Source: Bacteroidota bacterium (lineage in GTDB: Bacteria > Bacteroidota > Bacteroidia > Bacteroidales > Lentimicrobiaceae). From it: DNA of 64,000 nucleotides. The position numbers were made by a program, and so were the translations under genes. The notes under the pieces are model-generated. The model had not been told where the DNA came from, did no database searches, and saw nothing but the letters and a program-made list of their open reading frames with translations. The stretch is taken from positions 62,001-126,000 of the forward strand of contig WSXX01000016.1 of assembly GCA_009773515.1 (NCBI GenBank), read 5' to 3'. Shown here one piece after another: positions 1-9,345 of this stretch (the first letter of the stretch is position 1; each line of letters opens with the position of its first letter).

Positions 1-1437
1 ACAAATAAGTCCGTTATCTCCAAATTTATCCTCAAGGGTGAATGAAAATGAAAGATGTTTTTCAGATGTTGAAATTGTTTCAATATCACTTTCGGTATAA
101 CGCATAGTTCTGAGGTTAAACTGGTTTGATCGCTGAGAAAGCTGAGCAACCCTTGGTGTATTGAATTTATTGAAAGGTTCGATTACCGAAACCATATCAA
201 GGCTTTTCAGGAAGTCATCTTCGTTGACAAATGACTTCTGCATGATGCTGCGTTTGGCCTCAACCTGATATTGTTTGGTTCGTTCAGCATCTTCGTTTGA
301 GTAAGAAACTGTCTCAAATAAATTAAGTGAATAAAGGTATTCGAGATACTCAGCAGGATCTTCGGGTAATTCAGGCACAATAATTCCGGGAATATTTTCG
401 CGGACAATATTTCTTTCAAAGGGATTGTCATCGAGAAACACCATAGAATCGAAACCAATATTCAGAATACTCTGAATCAGCCTGATATTGTCGGCTTTAT
501 TGTTCCAGTTTGCAACAAATACAGCAATATCGTCTAGCCTTAATACCATGTCAGGATGCTTTTCAAAAGGTTCTTTTGCAACTGATTCGGTATTCTTGCT
601 GCATACTGCGAGGATAATTCCACGGTTTTTCAGCTTTTTTGCCCAATACTGGAACTCAGTAAAAGCTTTGCCTATTCCCAGACTACCAATCTGAATATTT
701 TCAAGACCATCATCGCCAATAACCCCACCCCAGGTAGTGTTGTCGAGATCAAGTATCAAACATTTATTTACGCGGCCATTCATGGCAGATATCAGGTCGA
801 GTGTGCGTGATGCAACATCAGGCATTATTTCAATGCTCACAACCATCTCAGAATTTATGTAAATAGATGGTTGAAAAAATGTTTTGCGCCCGTGTAAATT
901 CTGAATTGATGAAAGGTCACAAATATAAAACCCGGCGTGACCAGATGCATACTGCATCAATTGATAGTTAAGTTTTCTGAGTTGAAATATAAAAGAAGAT
1001 TCAAATTTGCCAGAATAATTCCCGAAAACGGTATCATCAATCTCGGTATAATTGAAGCAAATAATTTTGGCAGAACAATTTAAACCGATTGAACTGTTGA
1101 TGCCATCTATCAGTTCCATTTGCGAATCGGCAAGGGTGGAATAAGCTTCAGGTTTTAGCTTGTTGTACCGGCCAAGAAGTTTATGTGATGAGTGAAATAT
1201 GACAACTATTTCAGGGTTAAACTCATACAATTCTGAAGTCGGATCAAAGACCTGACGTTCAATCTGATTAAAATCAGCTTCCCATATGTTAAGGTCAAGA
1301 CCATAGTCATATCCTGTTCCCCTCAGCGCCTGCGATAAGAATTGTGTTGCACTATCGCCCAAAACGGCAACTCTGATGCTCTTCAGCTTCGAAAAATCGT
1401 TTTTTAGATTTTTGACCAACTGTGTAAATGTTTTCAT
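1..1437 (-). CDS. FkbH-like HAD-IIIC family protein (C-terminus cut by window edge)
   Basis: The reading frame is open from an ATG at 1437 to the left window edge, giving 479 residues without a stop, so the C-terminus is missing. An N-terminal SGNH-like stretch has VAVLGDSATQF near residue 25. A HAD phosphatase core follows near residue 229 with LDLDNTTWGGVIGDDG, the signature of FkbH-like proteins, and the visible end reads FGDNGLIC, also typical. FkbH proteins load a glyceryl or related three-carbon unit onto a carrier protein in polyketide systems; relatives occur in polysaccharide loci, where they are thought to help make acyl decorations. It is transcribed away from the glycosyltransferase series. 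The family call is firm; the substrate is unknown. Confidence 0.85.
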   Translation of the reverse strand, partial: MKTFTQLVKNLKNDFSKLKSIRVAVLGDSATQFLSQALRGTGYDYGLDLNIWEADFNQIERQVFDPTSELYEFNPEIVVIFHSSHKLLGRYNKLKPEAYSTLADSQMELIDGINSSIGLNCSAKIICFNYTEIDDTVFGNYSGKFESSFIFQLRKLNYQLMQYASGHAGFYICDLSSIQNLHGRKTFFQPSIYINSEMVVSIEIMPDVASRTLDLISAMNGRVNKCLILDLDNTTWGGVIGDDGLENIQIGSLGIGKAFTEFQYWAKKLKNRGIILAVCSKNTESVAKEPFEKHPDMVLRLDDIAVFVANWNNKADNIRLIQSILNIGFDSMVFLDDNPFERNIVRENIPGIIVPELPEDPAEYLEYLYSLNLFETVSYSNEDAERTKQYQVEAKRSIMQKSFVNEDDFLKSLDMVSVIEPFNKFNTPRVAQLSQRSNQFNLRTMRYTESDIETISTSEKHLSFSFTLEDKFGDNGLIC

Positions 1438-1493
1438 ACGGGATGATTAAAAGTAGTTTTTAGTGCAAGGGGTTTCGAAACTTTCTCCGCCAT

Positions 1494-1501
1494 CAAAAAT
1501 A
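1494..1501 (-). promoter_or_regulatory. Candidate Bacteroidetes -7 element for the FkbH-like gene
   Basis: On the minus strand this reads TATTTTTG, matching TAnnTTTG, 57 bases upstream of the ATG at 1437. I see no clear -33 TTTG at the right distance, so the call rests on one element. Confidence 0.3.
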
Positions 1502-1790
1502 CAATTTTCAGAGATAAATTCATAGCAGGCAGATTAAGAAATTCTTAATAAAATGAGTTTTTGAACAGTTAGAACAGTTCAGAGAAAGAACAGACGATTT
1601 AAAAAGAAAAACGATGAACATCCGGCTTTGAAGCCGAAAATTTCAATAGCAATGGAACTATCTTCTTAGAAAATTGTTCATTTCATGCCGCAATAACAAT
1701 CAAAAGCTTATTTAAGCGATCAACTGTATAAATTGCAGGCTCAAGTTCAGGCTTACGGATTTAAAACCGGCACTTTGGTAAACAATTAAT

Positions 1791-1798
1791 TATATTTG
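1791..1798 (+). promoter_or_regulatory. Candidate Bacteroidetes -7 element for the glycosyltransferase operon
   Basis: TATATTTG matches the -7 consensus TAnnTTTG about 100 bases before the ATG at 1900. A TTTG lies at 1774-1777, but the 13-base spacer is shorter than the usual 19 to 21. It would start the operon that runs at least to 6488. Confidence 0.4.
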
Positions 1799-1899
1799 TT
1801 GCTCTTTTACTAACAGTTGCAACTTTCAACCAAAACTAACTTCAGCATAGAAACCTGATTTTTAAACTATAAGGTCTTCTTTCTTTTAATTCATTTGAT

Positions 1900-3129
1900 A
1901 TGACAGTCGGATATTACATCTCAAAAATAAATGCCAGTGATGGCGGGATATATCAGTATTCAGTTTACATACTTAAAATGTTACTCTCAAGCGATGAGAT
2001 AAAAAAAATTTTCCTTTTTTATTCATTGGATCAGAAATCAACATTCGGGGCATTTTTAGATCATTCCAAAGTTGTTCCGGTTTTGCATGACAGAGGTGGA
2101 AAGCTTTACAATTATCAGAAGAAGTTATCTGAGTTTTTCCTTACACGTTACTATCTGAGACCAAATAACTCATCACTTGCCTATAAACTTTATTCGTTCA
2201 TAAACCCCGATCGAAGGTTTCTCAACAGATTCAAGCTGGATGTTCTGCATGTTCCGCGTCAGCATTCTCCTTCCTACAACCTTAATTTTCCGGTTGTTAT
2301 TTCTATGCATGATGTTCAACAACTTCATTATCCTGAATTCTTTACACCGCTCGAAAGGATATACCGCTCAATCGGATACTATACTTCTCTGAGCGAGACC
2401 AGTCATGTAATTGTATCATACGATCATGTAAAGACGGATATTAAGAAATACTTCAGGAATATATCGGCAGATGTTACTGTTTGCGCGGTACCCATGAACG
2501 AAGACTGGACAGAGAGCAAAGACCAGACAGATTCTGAAATACTTAAATCGAAGTACAACTTACCCGCGAAGTTCATTCTTACGCCGGCTGCAACCTGGGA
2601 GCACAAGAATCACAGAGCGGTTTTGGAAGCCCTTTCTATTCTTCGCAAACAGGGCGAAAAAGTTTACTGGGTCTCAACCGGTAATAAAACTGCATTTTTT
2701 AGCACTATCGAGAAAAAAATAGAAGCACTTGAATTACAGGATCAGGTTATTTTTACAGGACTGGTCTCGGATGCTGACCTTGTCGGATTATTTAAAATGA
2801 CGAGTCTGGTTGTAATTCCTACGCTTTATGAAGCAGGCTCAGGTCCACTTTTCGAAGCAATGCGGTATCAGGTTCCAGTTATTTGCTCAAACATTACCTC
2901 ACTGCCCGACACCATCAGAAACGATGAGTTCTTATTCGATCCTCACAATTTTCAACAAATTGCGGAATTAATAAAACGCTCATTATCTGACGAAGATTTC
3001 ATTGAAAGAAATAAGGCAAATTCATTGAAGCGTATCACCGACCTGCAAAACGGCGACTTTTCTCCGGCATTTTTGAGTGCATACAAATCGGCAATAGAAT
3101 ATCACAAAAACAAATCAAAATCTGCTTAA
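1900..3129 (+). CDS. Glycosyltransferase, GT4 family
   Basis: A 409-residue cytoplasmic enzyme expected to transfer a sugar from an NDP donor onto a growing lipid-linked oligosaccharide. The C-terminal Rossmann domain shows TPAATWEHKNH near residue 228, the usual start of the nucleotide-sugar domain. Further on, PTLYEAGSGPLFEAM carries the E-x7-E motif, followed by VPVICSNITSLPD. The length fits GT4/GT-B enzymes. It is the first gene of the plus-strand series, and the next start follows 10 bases after its stop, so the two are almost surely co-transcribed. Donor and acceptor cannot be read from sequence. Confidence 0.9.
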   Translation: MTVGYYISKINASDGGIYQYSVYILKMLLSSDEIKKIFLFYSLDQKSTFGAFLDHSKVVPVLHDRGGKLYNYQKKLSEFFLTRYYLRPNNSSLAYKLYSFINPDRRFLNRFKLDVLHVPRQHSPSYNLNFPVVISMHDVQQLHYPEFFTPLERIYRSIGYYTSLSETSHVIVSYDHVKTDIKKYFRNISADVTVCAVPMNEDWTESKDQTDSEILKSKYNLPAKFILTPAATWEHKNHRAVLEALSILRKQGEKVYWVSTGNKTAFFSTIEKKIEALELQDQVIFTGLVSDADLVGLFKMTSLVVIPTLYEAGSGPLFEAMRYQVPVICSNITSLPDTIRNDEFLFDPHNFQQIAELIKRSLSDEDFIERNKANSLKRITDLQNGDFSPAFLSAYKSAIEYHKNKSKSA

Positions 3130-3139
3130 TCGTTTATTA

Positions 3140-4366
3140 ATGGCAAAAAAGCTGATCATTCTTTTCGTAATAGTTGCTTCCCTTGGCATGTATGAACTTG
3201 CTTTTTTGGGAAAAGACATGATCAAGATTCTGGAATTGATGGGAATCGGAATTATGGCTGTGGTCATACTGCTTCAACTTGTTTATAGTAAAGGAGAGAA
3301 CTTTAAAACCAATTTCGGATGGGAAATATTACTCATTTTTGTTGGGGTAGTTCTGAGCATGTTAACGGCATTTTCCGGTCATAATCAAGGATTCAGCACT
3401 ACACTGATCGCTCAGCGCTTCATGTATTTCTATTTTTTTTATTACGCATTACATTTCATTCGTATCTCCGATCTGGATCTTGAAAAAGTAGTTGTTTACC
3501 TGGGAATTACCTATGTGGTATTTTACCTTCTGCAGTTTATTGCCTACCCTTCAGTTATTTTTGATGTCAGAACTGCCGAAGAAAGAGGAACGGTAAGAAT
3601 CTTTCTGCAAGGATTATCATATCTTGTGCTTGCCTATTTCTACATTTTAAACAAATTGTTCGAACGTTTTACACCCGGACGCCTGGCACTACTTTTCGTT
3701 TTCTTCAGTATTTTTATATTGATGGGTACCCGGCAGGTAATTCTCACCATGTTCATGCTTACCGTGTTTAACGTACTTTTCAGTAAAAAGGTAAAATCGA
3801 AAGTACTGATCATGTTTCTGGTAATTTTAAGTGCAATTCCGGTTGTATTTATATTCCAGGATATCTTTTTAAGCATATTAAGTGTTTCTCAGGAACAAAG
3901 CGAAGGTTTTGAAGATGACATCAGAATCAGAGCAGCAACGTTTTTTCTTACTGAACTTTTTCCCAATAAGATTTCTTACATCACCGGTAATGGCGCTCCA
4001 AGTCTGAACTCTCCTTACGGACAAATGATTCAGATGTATATGGATGTGTACAGATTTTATCAGTCTGATGTCGGGCTGGTGGGTGACTACAGTAAATTCG
4101 GTGCCTTTTTTGTAATTGCAGTGCTGAGCATTCTTATCAGGGTGCTGACTTCAAAACTGAGCAGCGAATTTTCTTATTTAAAATATTATTATTTCAGCAT
4201 AGTACTGACCATGTTTACCGGAGGCGGAACGTTTGGAGAAGGCAGTTCAATCGTTTTGATTTGCATTACTCTTTATCTGGTGGATGTTGACAAACACAAC
4301 CGAAAACTTCTGGAAGATGAAGATGATGAAGAACTGCAAACAGAACCTGACACAATCAGAAGCTGA
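3140..4366 (+). CDS. Polytopic membrane protein, probable Wzy-type polysaccharide polymerase
   Basis: A 408-residue protein with about ten hydrophobic segments and a charged C-terminal tail rich in E and D after residue 385 (DEDDEELQTEPD). A long soluble loop lies near residues 250-320. Topology and position inside a glycosyltransferase run fit an O-antigen or capsule polymerase (Wzy), which joins repeat units on the periplasmic face of the inner membrane. Wzy proteins have little sequence conservation, so the call rests mainly on topology and context. An O-antigen-ligase-like protein is the main alternative. It is tightly linked to the glycosyltransferases on both sides. Confidence 0.7.
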   Translation: MAKKLIILFVIVASLGMYELAFLGKDMIKILELMGIGIMAVVILLQLVYSKGENFKTNFGWEILLIFVGVVLSMLTAFSGHNQGFSTTLIAQRFMYFYFFYYALHFIRISDLDLEKVVVYLGITYVVFYLLQFIAYPSVIFDVRTAEERGTVRIFLQGLSYLVLAYFYILNKLFERFTPGRLALLFVFFSIFILMGTRQVILTMFMLTVFNVLFSKKVKSKVLIMFLVILSAIPVVFIFQDIFLSILSVSQEQSEGFEDDIRIRAATFFLTELFPNKISYITGNGAPSLNSPYGQMIQMYMDVYRFYQSDVGLVGDYSKFGAFFVIAVLSILIRVLTSKLSSEFSYLKYYYFSIVLTMFTGGGTFGEGSSIVLICITLYLVDVDKHNRKLLEDEDDEELQTEPDTIRS

Positions 4367-4394
4367 CCGGGAAAAACTTTTTAATTACTGAAAA

Positions 4395-5312
4395 ATGATA
4401 AATAAAATAAAAATAGGGTTGTTAATACCTGTTTTCAATGGACTTTCATTTACCTCGAAAAGCTTAACCAGATTATATGGTTTACATTCAAACTCCGAAG
4501 CATCAGGCCTTGATCTGCAGATAATAGTTATTGATGATGGATCAACCGACGGCACTTCAGAATGGATTCACAAAAATTTCCCTCAAACTCATGTTCTTAG
4601 CGGAGACGGCAGTTTATGGTGGAGCGGAGGGATAAACCTCGGAATGAACTATGCCATCGATCATCTTGATAGCGACTATATAATTTGGTGGAACAACGAC
4701 ATTTCTCCTGCTGATGACTATTTTATTCATCTGGAACAAATACTCAAAAGCAGTAAGCCTGAAATTGCCGGTTCAAAAATTTACTACGCCCACGAACCGG
4801 AAATGGTTTGGTCGATGGGTGGAATATTCGATACCCGTAATGGAAGGAAACACATGACAGGTATGAATGATAAAGACAATCAGGAATTAAGTCGTGTTTA
4901 TTCTGCTGACTGGCTTCCTGGAATGGGAACCTTGCTGCACAAAAGTGTAATTAAAAAGATCGGGTTTCTCGATGAAAAAAATTTCCCTCAGTATCATGGA
5001 GACAGCGACTATACTTACCGGGCCAAACTTGCAGGGTACAACATTTTAGTTTACCCCCAACTCAAAATCTGGAACGATAAAAGTAATTCGGGACTTTTGC
5101 ATCGAGATGATTTCAAACTACTTAAAAAATCATTGGTTGATATCAAATCAAATTACCACTTCGGGAAAGACCTCCTGTTCTACCGTAAGTATGCAACTTC
5201 AGTGTTGGCATACCAAACATTAGCAATAAAATATTGTTTGTACATCGGTGGGTTTGCCAAATGGAAATTTTTAAGCCTTTTAGGTGTCCGGAAAAAGCAA
5301 AAGTCTTTCTAA
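4395..5312 (+). CDS. Glycosyltransferase, GT2 family (rhamnosyltransferase-like)
   Basis: A 305-residue GT-A enzyme. The donor-binding motif IVIDDGSTDGT is at residues 44-54. SLWWSGGINLGMN at 73-85 is a hallmark of the WbbL/rhamnosyltransferase-like subgroup, and WWNND at 98-102 sits at the metal-binding DXD position. The catalytic-region FPQYHGDSDYTYRAKLAGY follows near residue 200. It would add one sugar, possibly a deoxyhexose, to the repeat unit at the cytoplasmic membrane face. The start is an ATG 28 bases after the preceding stop. The family is clear; the sugar is not. Confidence 0.9.
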   Translation: MINKIKIGLLIPVFNGLSFTSKSLTRLYGLHSNSEASGLDLQIIVIDDGSTDGTSEWIHKNFPQTHVLSGDGSLWWSGGINLGMNYAIDHLDSDYIIWWNNDISPADDYFIHLEQILKSSKPEIAGSKIYYAHEPEMVWSMGGIFDTRNGRKHMTGMNDKDNQELSRVYSADWLPGMGTLLHKSVIKKIGFLDEKNFPQYHGDSDYTYRAKLAGYNILVYPQLKIWNDKSNSGLLHRDDFKLLKKSLVDIKSNYHFGKDLLFYRKYATSVLAYQTLAIKYCLYIGGFAKWKFLSLLGVRKKQKSF

Positions 5313-5321
5313 ACTACTACA

Positions 5322-6488
5322 ATGAATATTTCAGTATTTAACGGAACCGGTCAGGTAGATTATATGTACGGACTTGTTTCAGGGCTTGCCTGCAATAAGA
5401 ACGACTCTATTGATGTGCTTGATGTTGACCTGACTCAGGAGCTTTTTTCCGGATTTGAAAATGTAAATTATGTTCCCGTCTTTAAGTATTATCCCCGCTC
5501 CGCTTCTGTGGCAGTTAAAACCATTAACATATTAAGATATTACCTGCTTCAATTTTGGTTTCTTGTTTCGCATAAACCTCGTATTATTCATTTTCAATGG
5601 CTTGACAGACACATAGTTATTGATCGGATCATTTTACCTGCTATTGCCAGATTGTTTGGCCATAAAGTGGTGCTTACTGTCCACAATATAAATGCAGGAA
5701 AAAGAGACAACCGTGATACCTCGATCAACCGTTTAACGCTCAGAACCTTATACAGACTTTCCAATAAACTTATTGTACACACTCCTCAAAGTAAAGTTGA
5801 ACTCATGAATGAGTTCCCGGTTGCTGAATCAAAAATCGAAGTAATAAAGCATGGGATGAACAACCGTGTGGCCAAAAAAGGAACTACAACAGCTCAGGCC
5901 AGATTGCATTTTGGCCTTAATGAAGATGATAAAGTTATTCTTTTCTTTGGAAATATAGATTATTATAAAGGCCTGGATATTCTTATAGAAAGCCTGTTAA
6001 TCTTAAACAAAGACAGAAATTGCAATTACAAAGTTTTGATTGCGGGAAATTCAAAATCGCCTGAATATACTGCACAGGTGCTCGAGAAAGCAGCCGATCC
6101 CAGGTTAAAAGGATGTATTGATGCCAAAATACAATACATTCCTGATGAAGATGTTGAGTTGTATTTCATGGCTTCAGATTGCATAGTACTTCCCTACCGC
6201 AACATCTATCAATCAGGAGTAATTTTTATGGCTTATACTTTTGGATTACCACTGATTGTTACGGATGTCGGCAATTTCAGGAACGATGTAATTGAAGGTA
6301 AAACGGGATTTTTGGTAAAGCCCGAAGATCCTGAAGATTTGGCTAAAATAATTGCAGATTATTTCAAAACAGACCTTTACACGGAGCTTGAAAAAACGAG
6401 GGAGGAAATACAGAACTGGGCATGGCAGAATTATTCATGGGAGGTAATCGGAAGCAAAACTCGTGAATTGTATCTTTCTATAAAATAA
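5322..6488 (+). CDS. Glycosyltransferase, GT4 family
   Basis: A 388-residue GT-B enzyme. N-terminal residues 80-120 (PRIIHFQWLDRH, GHKVVLTVHNIN) form the acceptor-side domain. The donor domain begins at ILFFGNIDYYKGLDILIESL and contains PYRNIYQSGVIFMAYTFG followed by PLIVTDVGNF, a pattern of GT4 enzymes in which the usual E-x7-E is altered (SGVIFMAY). It starts 9 bases after the GT2 stop, so the two are in one transcript. It probably adds another residue of the repeat unit. Confidence 0.9.
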   Translation: MNISVFNGTGQVDYMYGLVSGLACNKNDSIDVLDVDLTQELFSGFENVNYVPVFKYYPRSASVAVKTINILRYYLLQFWFLVSHKPRIIHFQWLDRHIVIDRIILPAIARLFGHKVVLTVHNINAGKRDNRDTSINRLTLRTLYRLSNKLIVHTPQSKVELMNEFPVAESKIEVIKHGMNNRVAKKGTTTAQARLHFGLNEDDKVILFFGNIDYYKGLDILIESLLILNKDRNCNYKVLIAGNSKSPEYTAQVLEKAADPRLKGCIDAKIQYIPDEDVELYFMASDCIVLPYRNIYQSGVIFMAYTFGLPLIVTDVGNFRNDVIEGKTGFLVKPEDPEDLAKIIADYFKTDLYTELEKTREEIQNWAWQNYSWEVIGSKTRELYLSIK

Positions 6489-6550
6489 AAACGACAATTG
6501 TTTTCATCATCCCCTTAAGATACTAACCTTCCGGCAAAGTCTGTGCAGTT

Positions 6551-6609
6551 TAGGTTTGTAATGAAATTGGAATTCAATTTCACACAATTGAATTGTGCAA
6601 TTAATTGCA
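6551..6609 (+). promoter_or_regulatory. Candidate -7 element and overlapping palindromes before the deacetylase
   Basis: TAGGTTTG at 6551-6558 fits TAnnTTTG. Directly behind it are three nested palindromes: AATTCAATT/AATTGAATT (6571-6594, loop 6), CACAATT-G-AATTGTG (6583-6597), and the 14-base perfect palindrome TGCAATTAATTGCA (6596-6609). Together they could be an operator or internal control point. No binding protein is known, so this is inference. Confidence 0.3.
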
Positions 6610-6674
6610 ACTGCAACTAAAACTTTTTAAGAAAAAGTTGATGAAATAAACAAAACATTAATTTGAACAATTGC

Positions 6675-7460
6675 ATGAGAGGTAAACAAAAAGTAATATT
6701 CTTCCGAAACGATGATGTCAGGGATGTACTTGATGCCTCGCTGATAAGTCTGACTGAATTGTGCATCAAACATCAGGTGCCCATTTCACACGCAGTTGAA
6801 CCGGCTAACCTGAGCCCTGAAGTTGCCGAATGGCTGATTGCCAAAAAGAAGCAGCACCCTGATTTCATTGAGATTATTCAACATGGTTACAACCACAACC
6901 GGAGCAACCCACATCAGAAATTTGAATTTGGCGGAAACCGGGGTTATGATGATCAGTTTAACGATATAAAAAAAGGGAAAGAATTGATGAGCCAGGTTTT
7001 CGGAGAACTCTGGAATCCGGTGTTCACATTTCCTTACGGGACTTTTAATGAGGAAACATTGAAAGCCATTGATGCACTTGATTATAAAATCATTTCATCG
7101 AAAATAAAGTTTGATTTCAAAGCCAGACTAAAAAACAATACAGGTAAGCTGTTGGGTAAAGATCTGATACTTGGTAAAAAAATCAACTTTCATCCTGATT
7201 TCCGCAAAGGATACAAATTCAGGGAAATCTCAGTTTCGGCAAATCTTATAAAAAAATACACAGGCGAAGCAACTGCTGACCATTTCAGCCTCGATGAAAT
7301 TATAGAGCAGGTGTTGCTGGCTGCAAAATACACGGATGTTATCGGCGTCCTTTTTCACCATCGCTTTCATGGCGATCATCTTGAACTTACAGAAAAGCTT
7401 ATTCTTCAATTAAAAGAAAAAGGATACCGCTTTTCAACATTCAAAGACATAACCGGTTAA
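6675..7460 (+). CDS. Polysaccharide deacetylase-family protein
   Basis: A 261-residue protein with NodB-like features. VIFFRNDDVRD near the N-terminus supplies the metal-binding Asp pair, IIQHGYNHNRS holds the H-x3-H zinc-binding motif, FTFPYGTFNEETL matches the substrate-groove motif, and VIGVLFHHRFH lies at the C-terminus. These enzymes remove N-acetyl groups from amino sugars in polysaccharides. I chose the ATG at 6675; a TTG at 6663 in the same frame would add four residues. There is no signal peptide, so it may act in the cytoplasm on lipid-linked intermediates or nucleotide sugars. It lies 11 bases before the AsnB-like gene. Confidence 0.75.
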   Translation: MRGKQKVIFFRNDDVRDVLDASLISLTELCIKHQVPISHAVEPANLSPEVAEWLIAKKKQHPDFIEIIQHGYNHNRSNPHQKFEFGGNRGYDDQFNDIKKGKELMSQVFGELWNPVFTFPYGTFNEETLKAIDALDYKIISSKIKFDFKARLKNNTGKLLGKDLILGKKINFHPDFRKGYKFREISVSANLIKKYTGEATADHFSLDEIIEQVLLAAKYTDVIGVLFHHRFHGDHLELTEKLILQLKEKGYRFSTFKDITG

Positions 7461-7471
7461 AACTACACACA

Positions 7472-9322
7472 ATGACTGAATACAAACACGAAATAGATCT
7501 TAGTCCGGAAATGGAGTCCCGAATTCCGGGATACTTACTTGTGGAAGCCGATGCCGACAATCCGGGCAAAAGCATCAATATCCTGCATGAAGGAATCCGA
7601 AGATTTTTTGGAGGTTTTGGCCGGAATGCACACCTTTTCGATTTTGGAAAATACAGCTTTGCTCTTCTTTTACCTGAGCAATCGCAAAAACTTGACTGCA
7701 TCAGTCTCAAGCGCGATGGTCAGGATGTGGCATTCATTGAAGGCACCTTCTCAGATTTTGATTTACTGAGAAAATGCAAAGCAGAAGACAATATCATTGC
7801 CGGATTTCTTGCATCTGAAGTATTGGAGAATGCCCGCAAAAACAACCTCGATGCATTAAAAGAACTGAATGGCAGATATTCCGGATTCGTATACCTTGCC
7901 AGTGAGGATAAACTTATCCTCATCACAGATCAATACGGGGCAAACAGGGTTTTTGTATATAACAGCAACGATAATTTTGCTGTTTCAAACAATGTTTTTG
8001 CTTTGGCAACAAATCCACATTTAAAAGTTAGCGTGGATGAAGAATCAATTTCGCAGATTCTGCAGGTAGAATATCCGGTTTACCGGGGCACTGAATTTGC
8101 TGAAATATCACTTATTTTACCTTCTGATATCTACATAAGATCAAACAAAACAACATCTTATCAGAAATTCTATCAGAAAGTAAATCGCAAAAGAACCAAA
8201 AGCGACAAACAATACATTAAAGATCTGACGGAAACGATCAATAAATACTTCAAAGACTTTGATGAATATTACAACGAAACAGTCGGGATATATCTTTCCA
8301 AAGGCAAAGATTGCAGGCTTTTTCTTCCTTTTCTGGAAAACAATAAAATACCTTACCAGCCATTTGTTTTTAAAGATGGAACAGGGGTATTTGACTATCC
8401 TTACGTGAAAGAGATTGCGACTTTGCTCGACAAAGACCTTCATGTGCTTGAAAATTATACCGTTGATAAGAAACTTGCATTTCTTTCGGCCATGAGCACC
8501 ACCCCTACTCTATCGTGGTTCGCCCTTGGCAGTGTAGCTCAGAAATACACAAACACCGCCCTGATGGGCATTTTTGGTGACATCAGCTCGGGCAAAATGC
8601 CATCATTTCGTGTGATCGGGATAAAAACAAAAATGGATCTTGCTGAAGGATTTTTCAAAATGGTGTGTAAAGGAGTTTCCGAAGAAATTTTCAAGGAATC
8701 GTTGCCTTATTACAGCAAGTATGATATTAAGAAATCTTACTTCGATCTTTTTAAGGATTACCCTGAAGCTCAGATACTTTTCGACAATGAGGTATATCAT
8801 GATGTAGATCATCGTTCGTTCAGAAATGCACTTCCTATTCTCATGAGGGCTTCACATTTTGTTACACCTGTAACACCTTACACCGACAAAGAGGTTGCAA
8901 TGGCCTATCATTCATTGCCTGAATCTTTACTTAAATCGCAGAAAGCACACACAGTAATCACAGCTCTCGAGGAAAGAAGCAGTTCGATACAAACTACTGC
9001 ATTCCCCATTTCGCTGAGTCTTGAAAGCAAAATCAGACCGGCAATGATGGCTGTAATCCGGCTCAACAACCTGTTGAATAATCGTTTTCTGAAATGGCAG
9101 AGTAAAAAGTATAATCCCTATGTTGCGGAGGATAAGTTCACACCGCGCTCAGATTATTTCAAAAAGGTTTTTGAAAACAACATTCCGGTTAAAGTCGGAC
9201 ACATCCGTTTGCTTACCAGAATGTACAATGCAGATGATTATCTGCATCTGGTTTTTCAAGAAGATATTCTCCCGCTTTGCAAAAAACCGGTGATTATCTC
9301 CAGTGAACTACCCACAGTATAA
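7472..9322 (+). CDS. Asparagine-synthetase-like protein with degenerate active sites
   Basis: A 616-residue protein with the two-part layout of asparagine synthetase B. A glutaminase-like N-domain has LNGRYSGFVYL near residue 132 and ITDQYGANRVFVY near 151. A C-terminal ATP-pyrophosphatase-like domain follows. The catalytic Cys2 of class II amidotransferases is absent (the protein starts MTEYKHE). The PP-loop SGGxDS is replaced by LSKGKDCRL near 275-283. It may therefore bind but not use glutamine, and may have altered ATP chemistry. Relatives in surface-polysaccharide clusters are thought to amidate or otherwise modify sugars, but here it could equally be structural. It sits between the deacetylase and a glycosyltransferase. 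Confidence 0.75.
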   Translation: MTEYKHEIDLSPEMESRIPGYLLVEADADNPGKSINILHEGIRRFFGGFGRNAHLFDFGKYSFALLLPEQSQKLDCISLKRDGQDVAFIEGTFSDFDLLRKCKAEDNIIAGFLASEVLENARKNNLDALKELNGRYSGFVYLASEDKLILITDQYGANRVFVYNSNDNFAVSNNVFALATNPHLKVSVDEESISQILQVEYPVYRGTEFAEISLILPSDIYIRSNKTTSYQKFYQKVNRKRTKSDKQYIKDLTETINKYFKDFDEYYNETVGIYLSKGKDCRLFLPFLENNKIPYQPFVFKDGTGVFDYPYVKEIATLLDKDLHVLENYTVDKKLAFLSAMSTTPTLSWFALGSVAQKYTNTALMGIFGDISSGKMPSFRVIGIKTKMDLAEGFFKMVCKGVSEEIFKESLPYYSKYDIKKSYFDLFKDYPEAQILFDNEVYHDVDHRSFRNALPILMRASHFVTPVTPYTDKEVAMAYHSLPESLLKSQKAHTVITALEERSSSIQTTAFPISLSLESKIRPAMMAVIRLNNLLNNRFLKWQSKKYNPYVAEDKFTPRSDYFKKVFENNIPVKVGHIRLLTRMYNADDYLHLVFQEDILPLCKKPVIISSELPTV

Positions 9323-9345
9323 TAAACCGGAAAACAGACAAAAGC

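Larger units (their letters stand above)
1438..1899. other. Divergent intergenic region of the polysaccharide locus
   Basis: This 462-bp AT-rich spacer separates the minus-strand FkbH-like gene from the plus-strand glycosyltransferase series. I see a candidate -7 element facing each way (minus at 1494-1501, plus at 1791-1798) and a small hairpin CGGCTT-TG-AAGCCG near 1624. There is no convincing gene. No UpxY/NusG-type antiterminator gene, common at Bacteroides capsule loci, is visible here. Confidence 0.6.

Noticed and set aside
1622-1640. Small hairpin CGGCTT-TG-AAGCCG in the divergent region as a regulatory element
   Set aside because: Only six base pairs with a two-base loop; likely chance.
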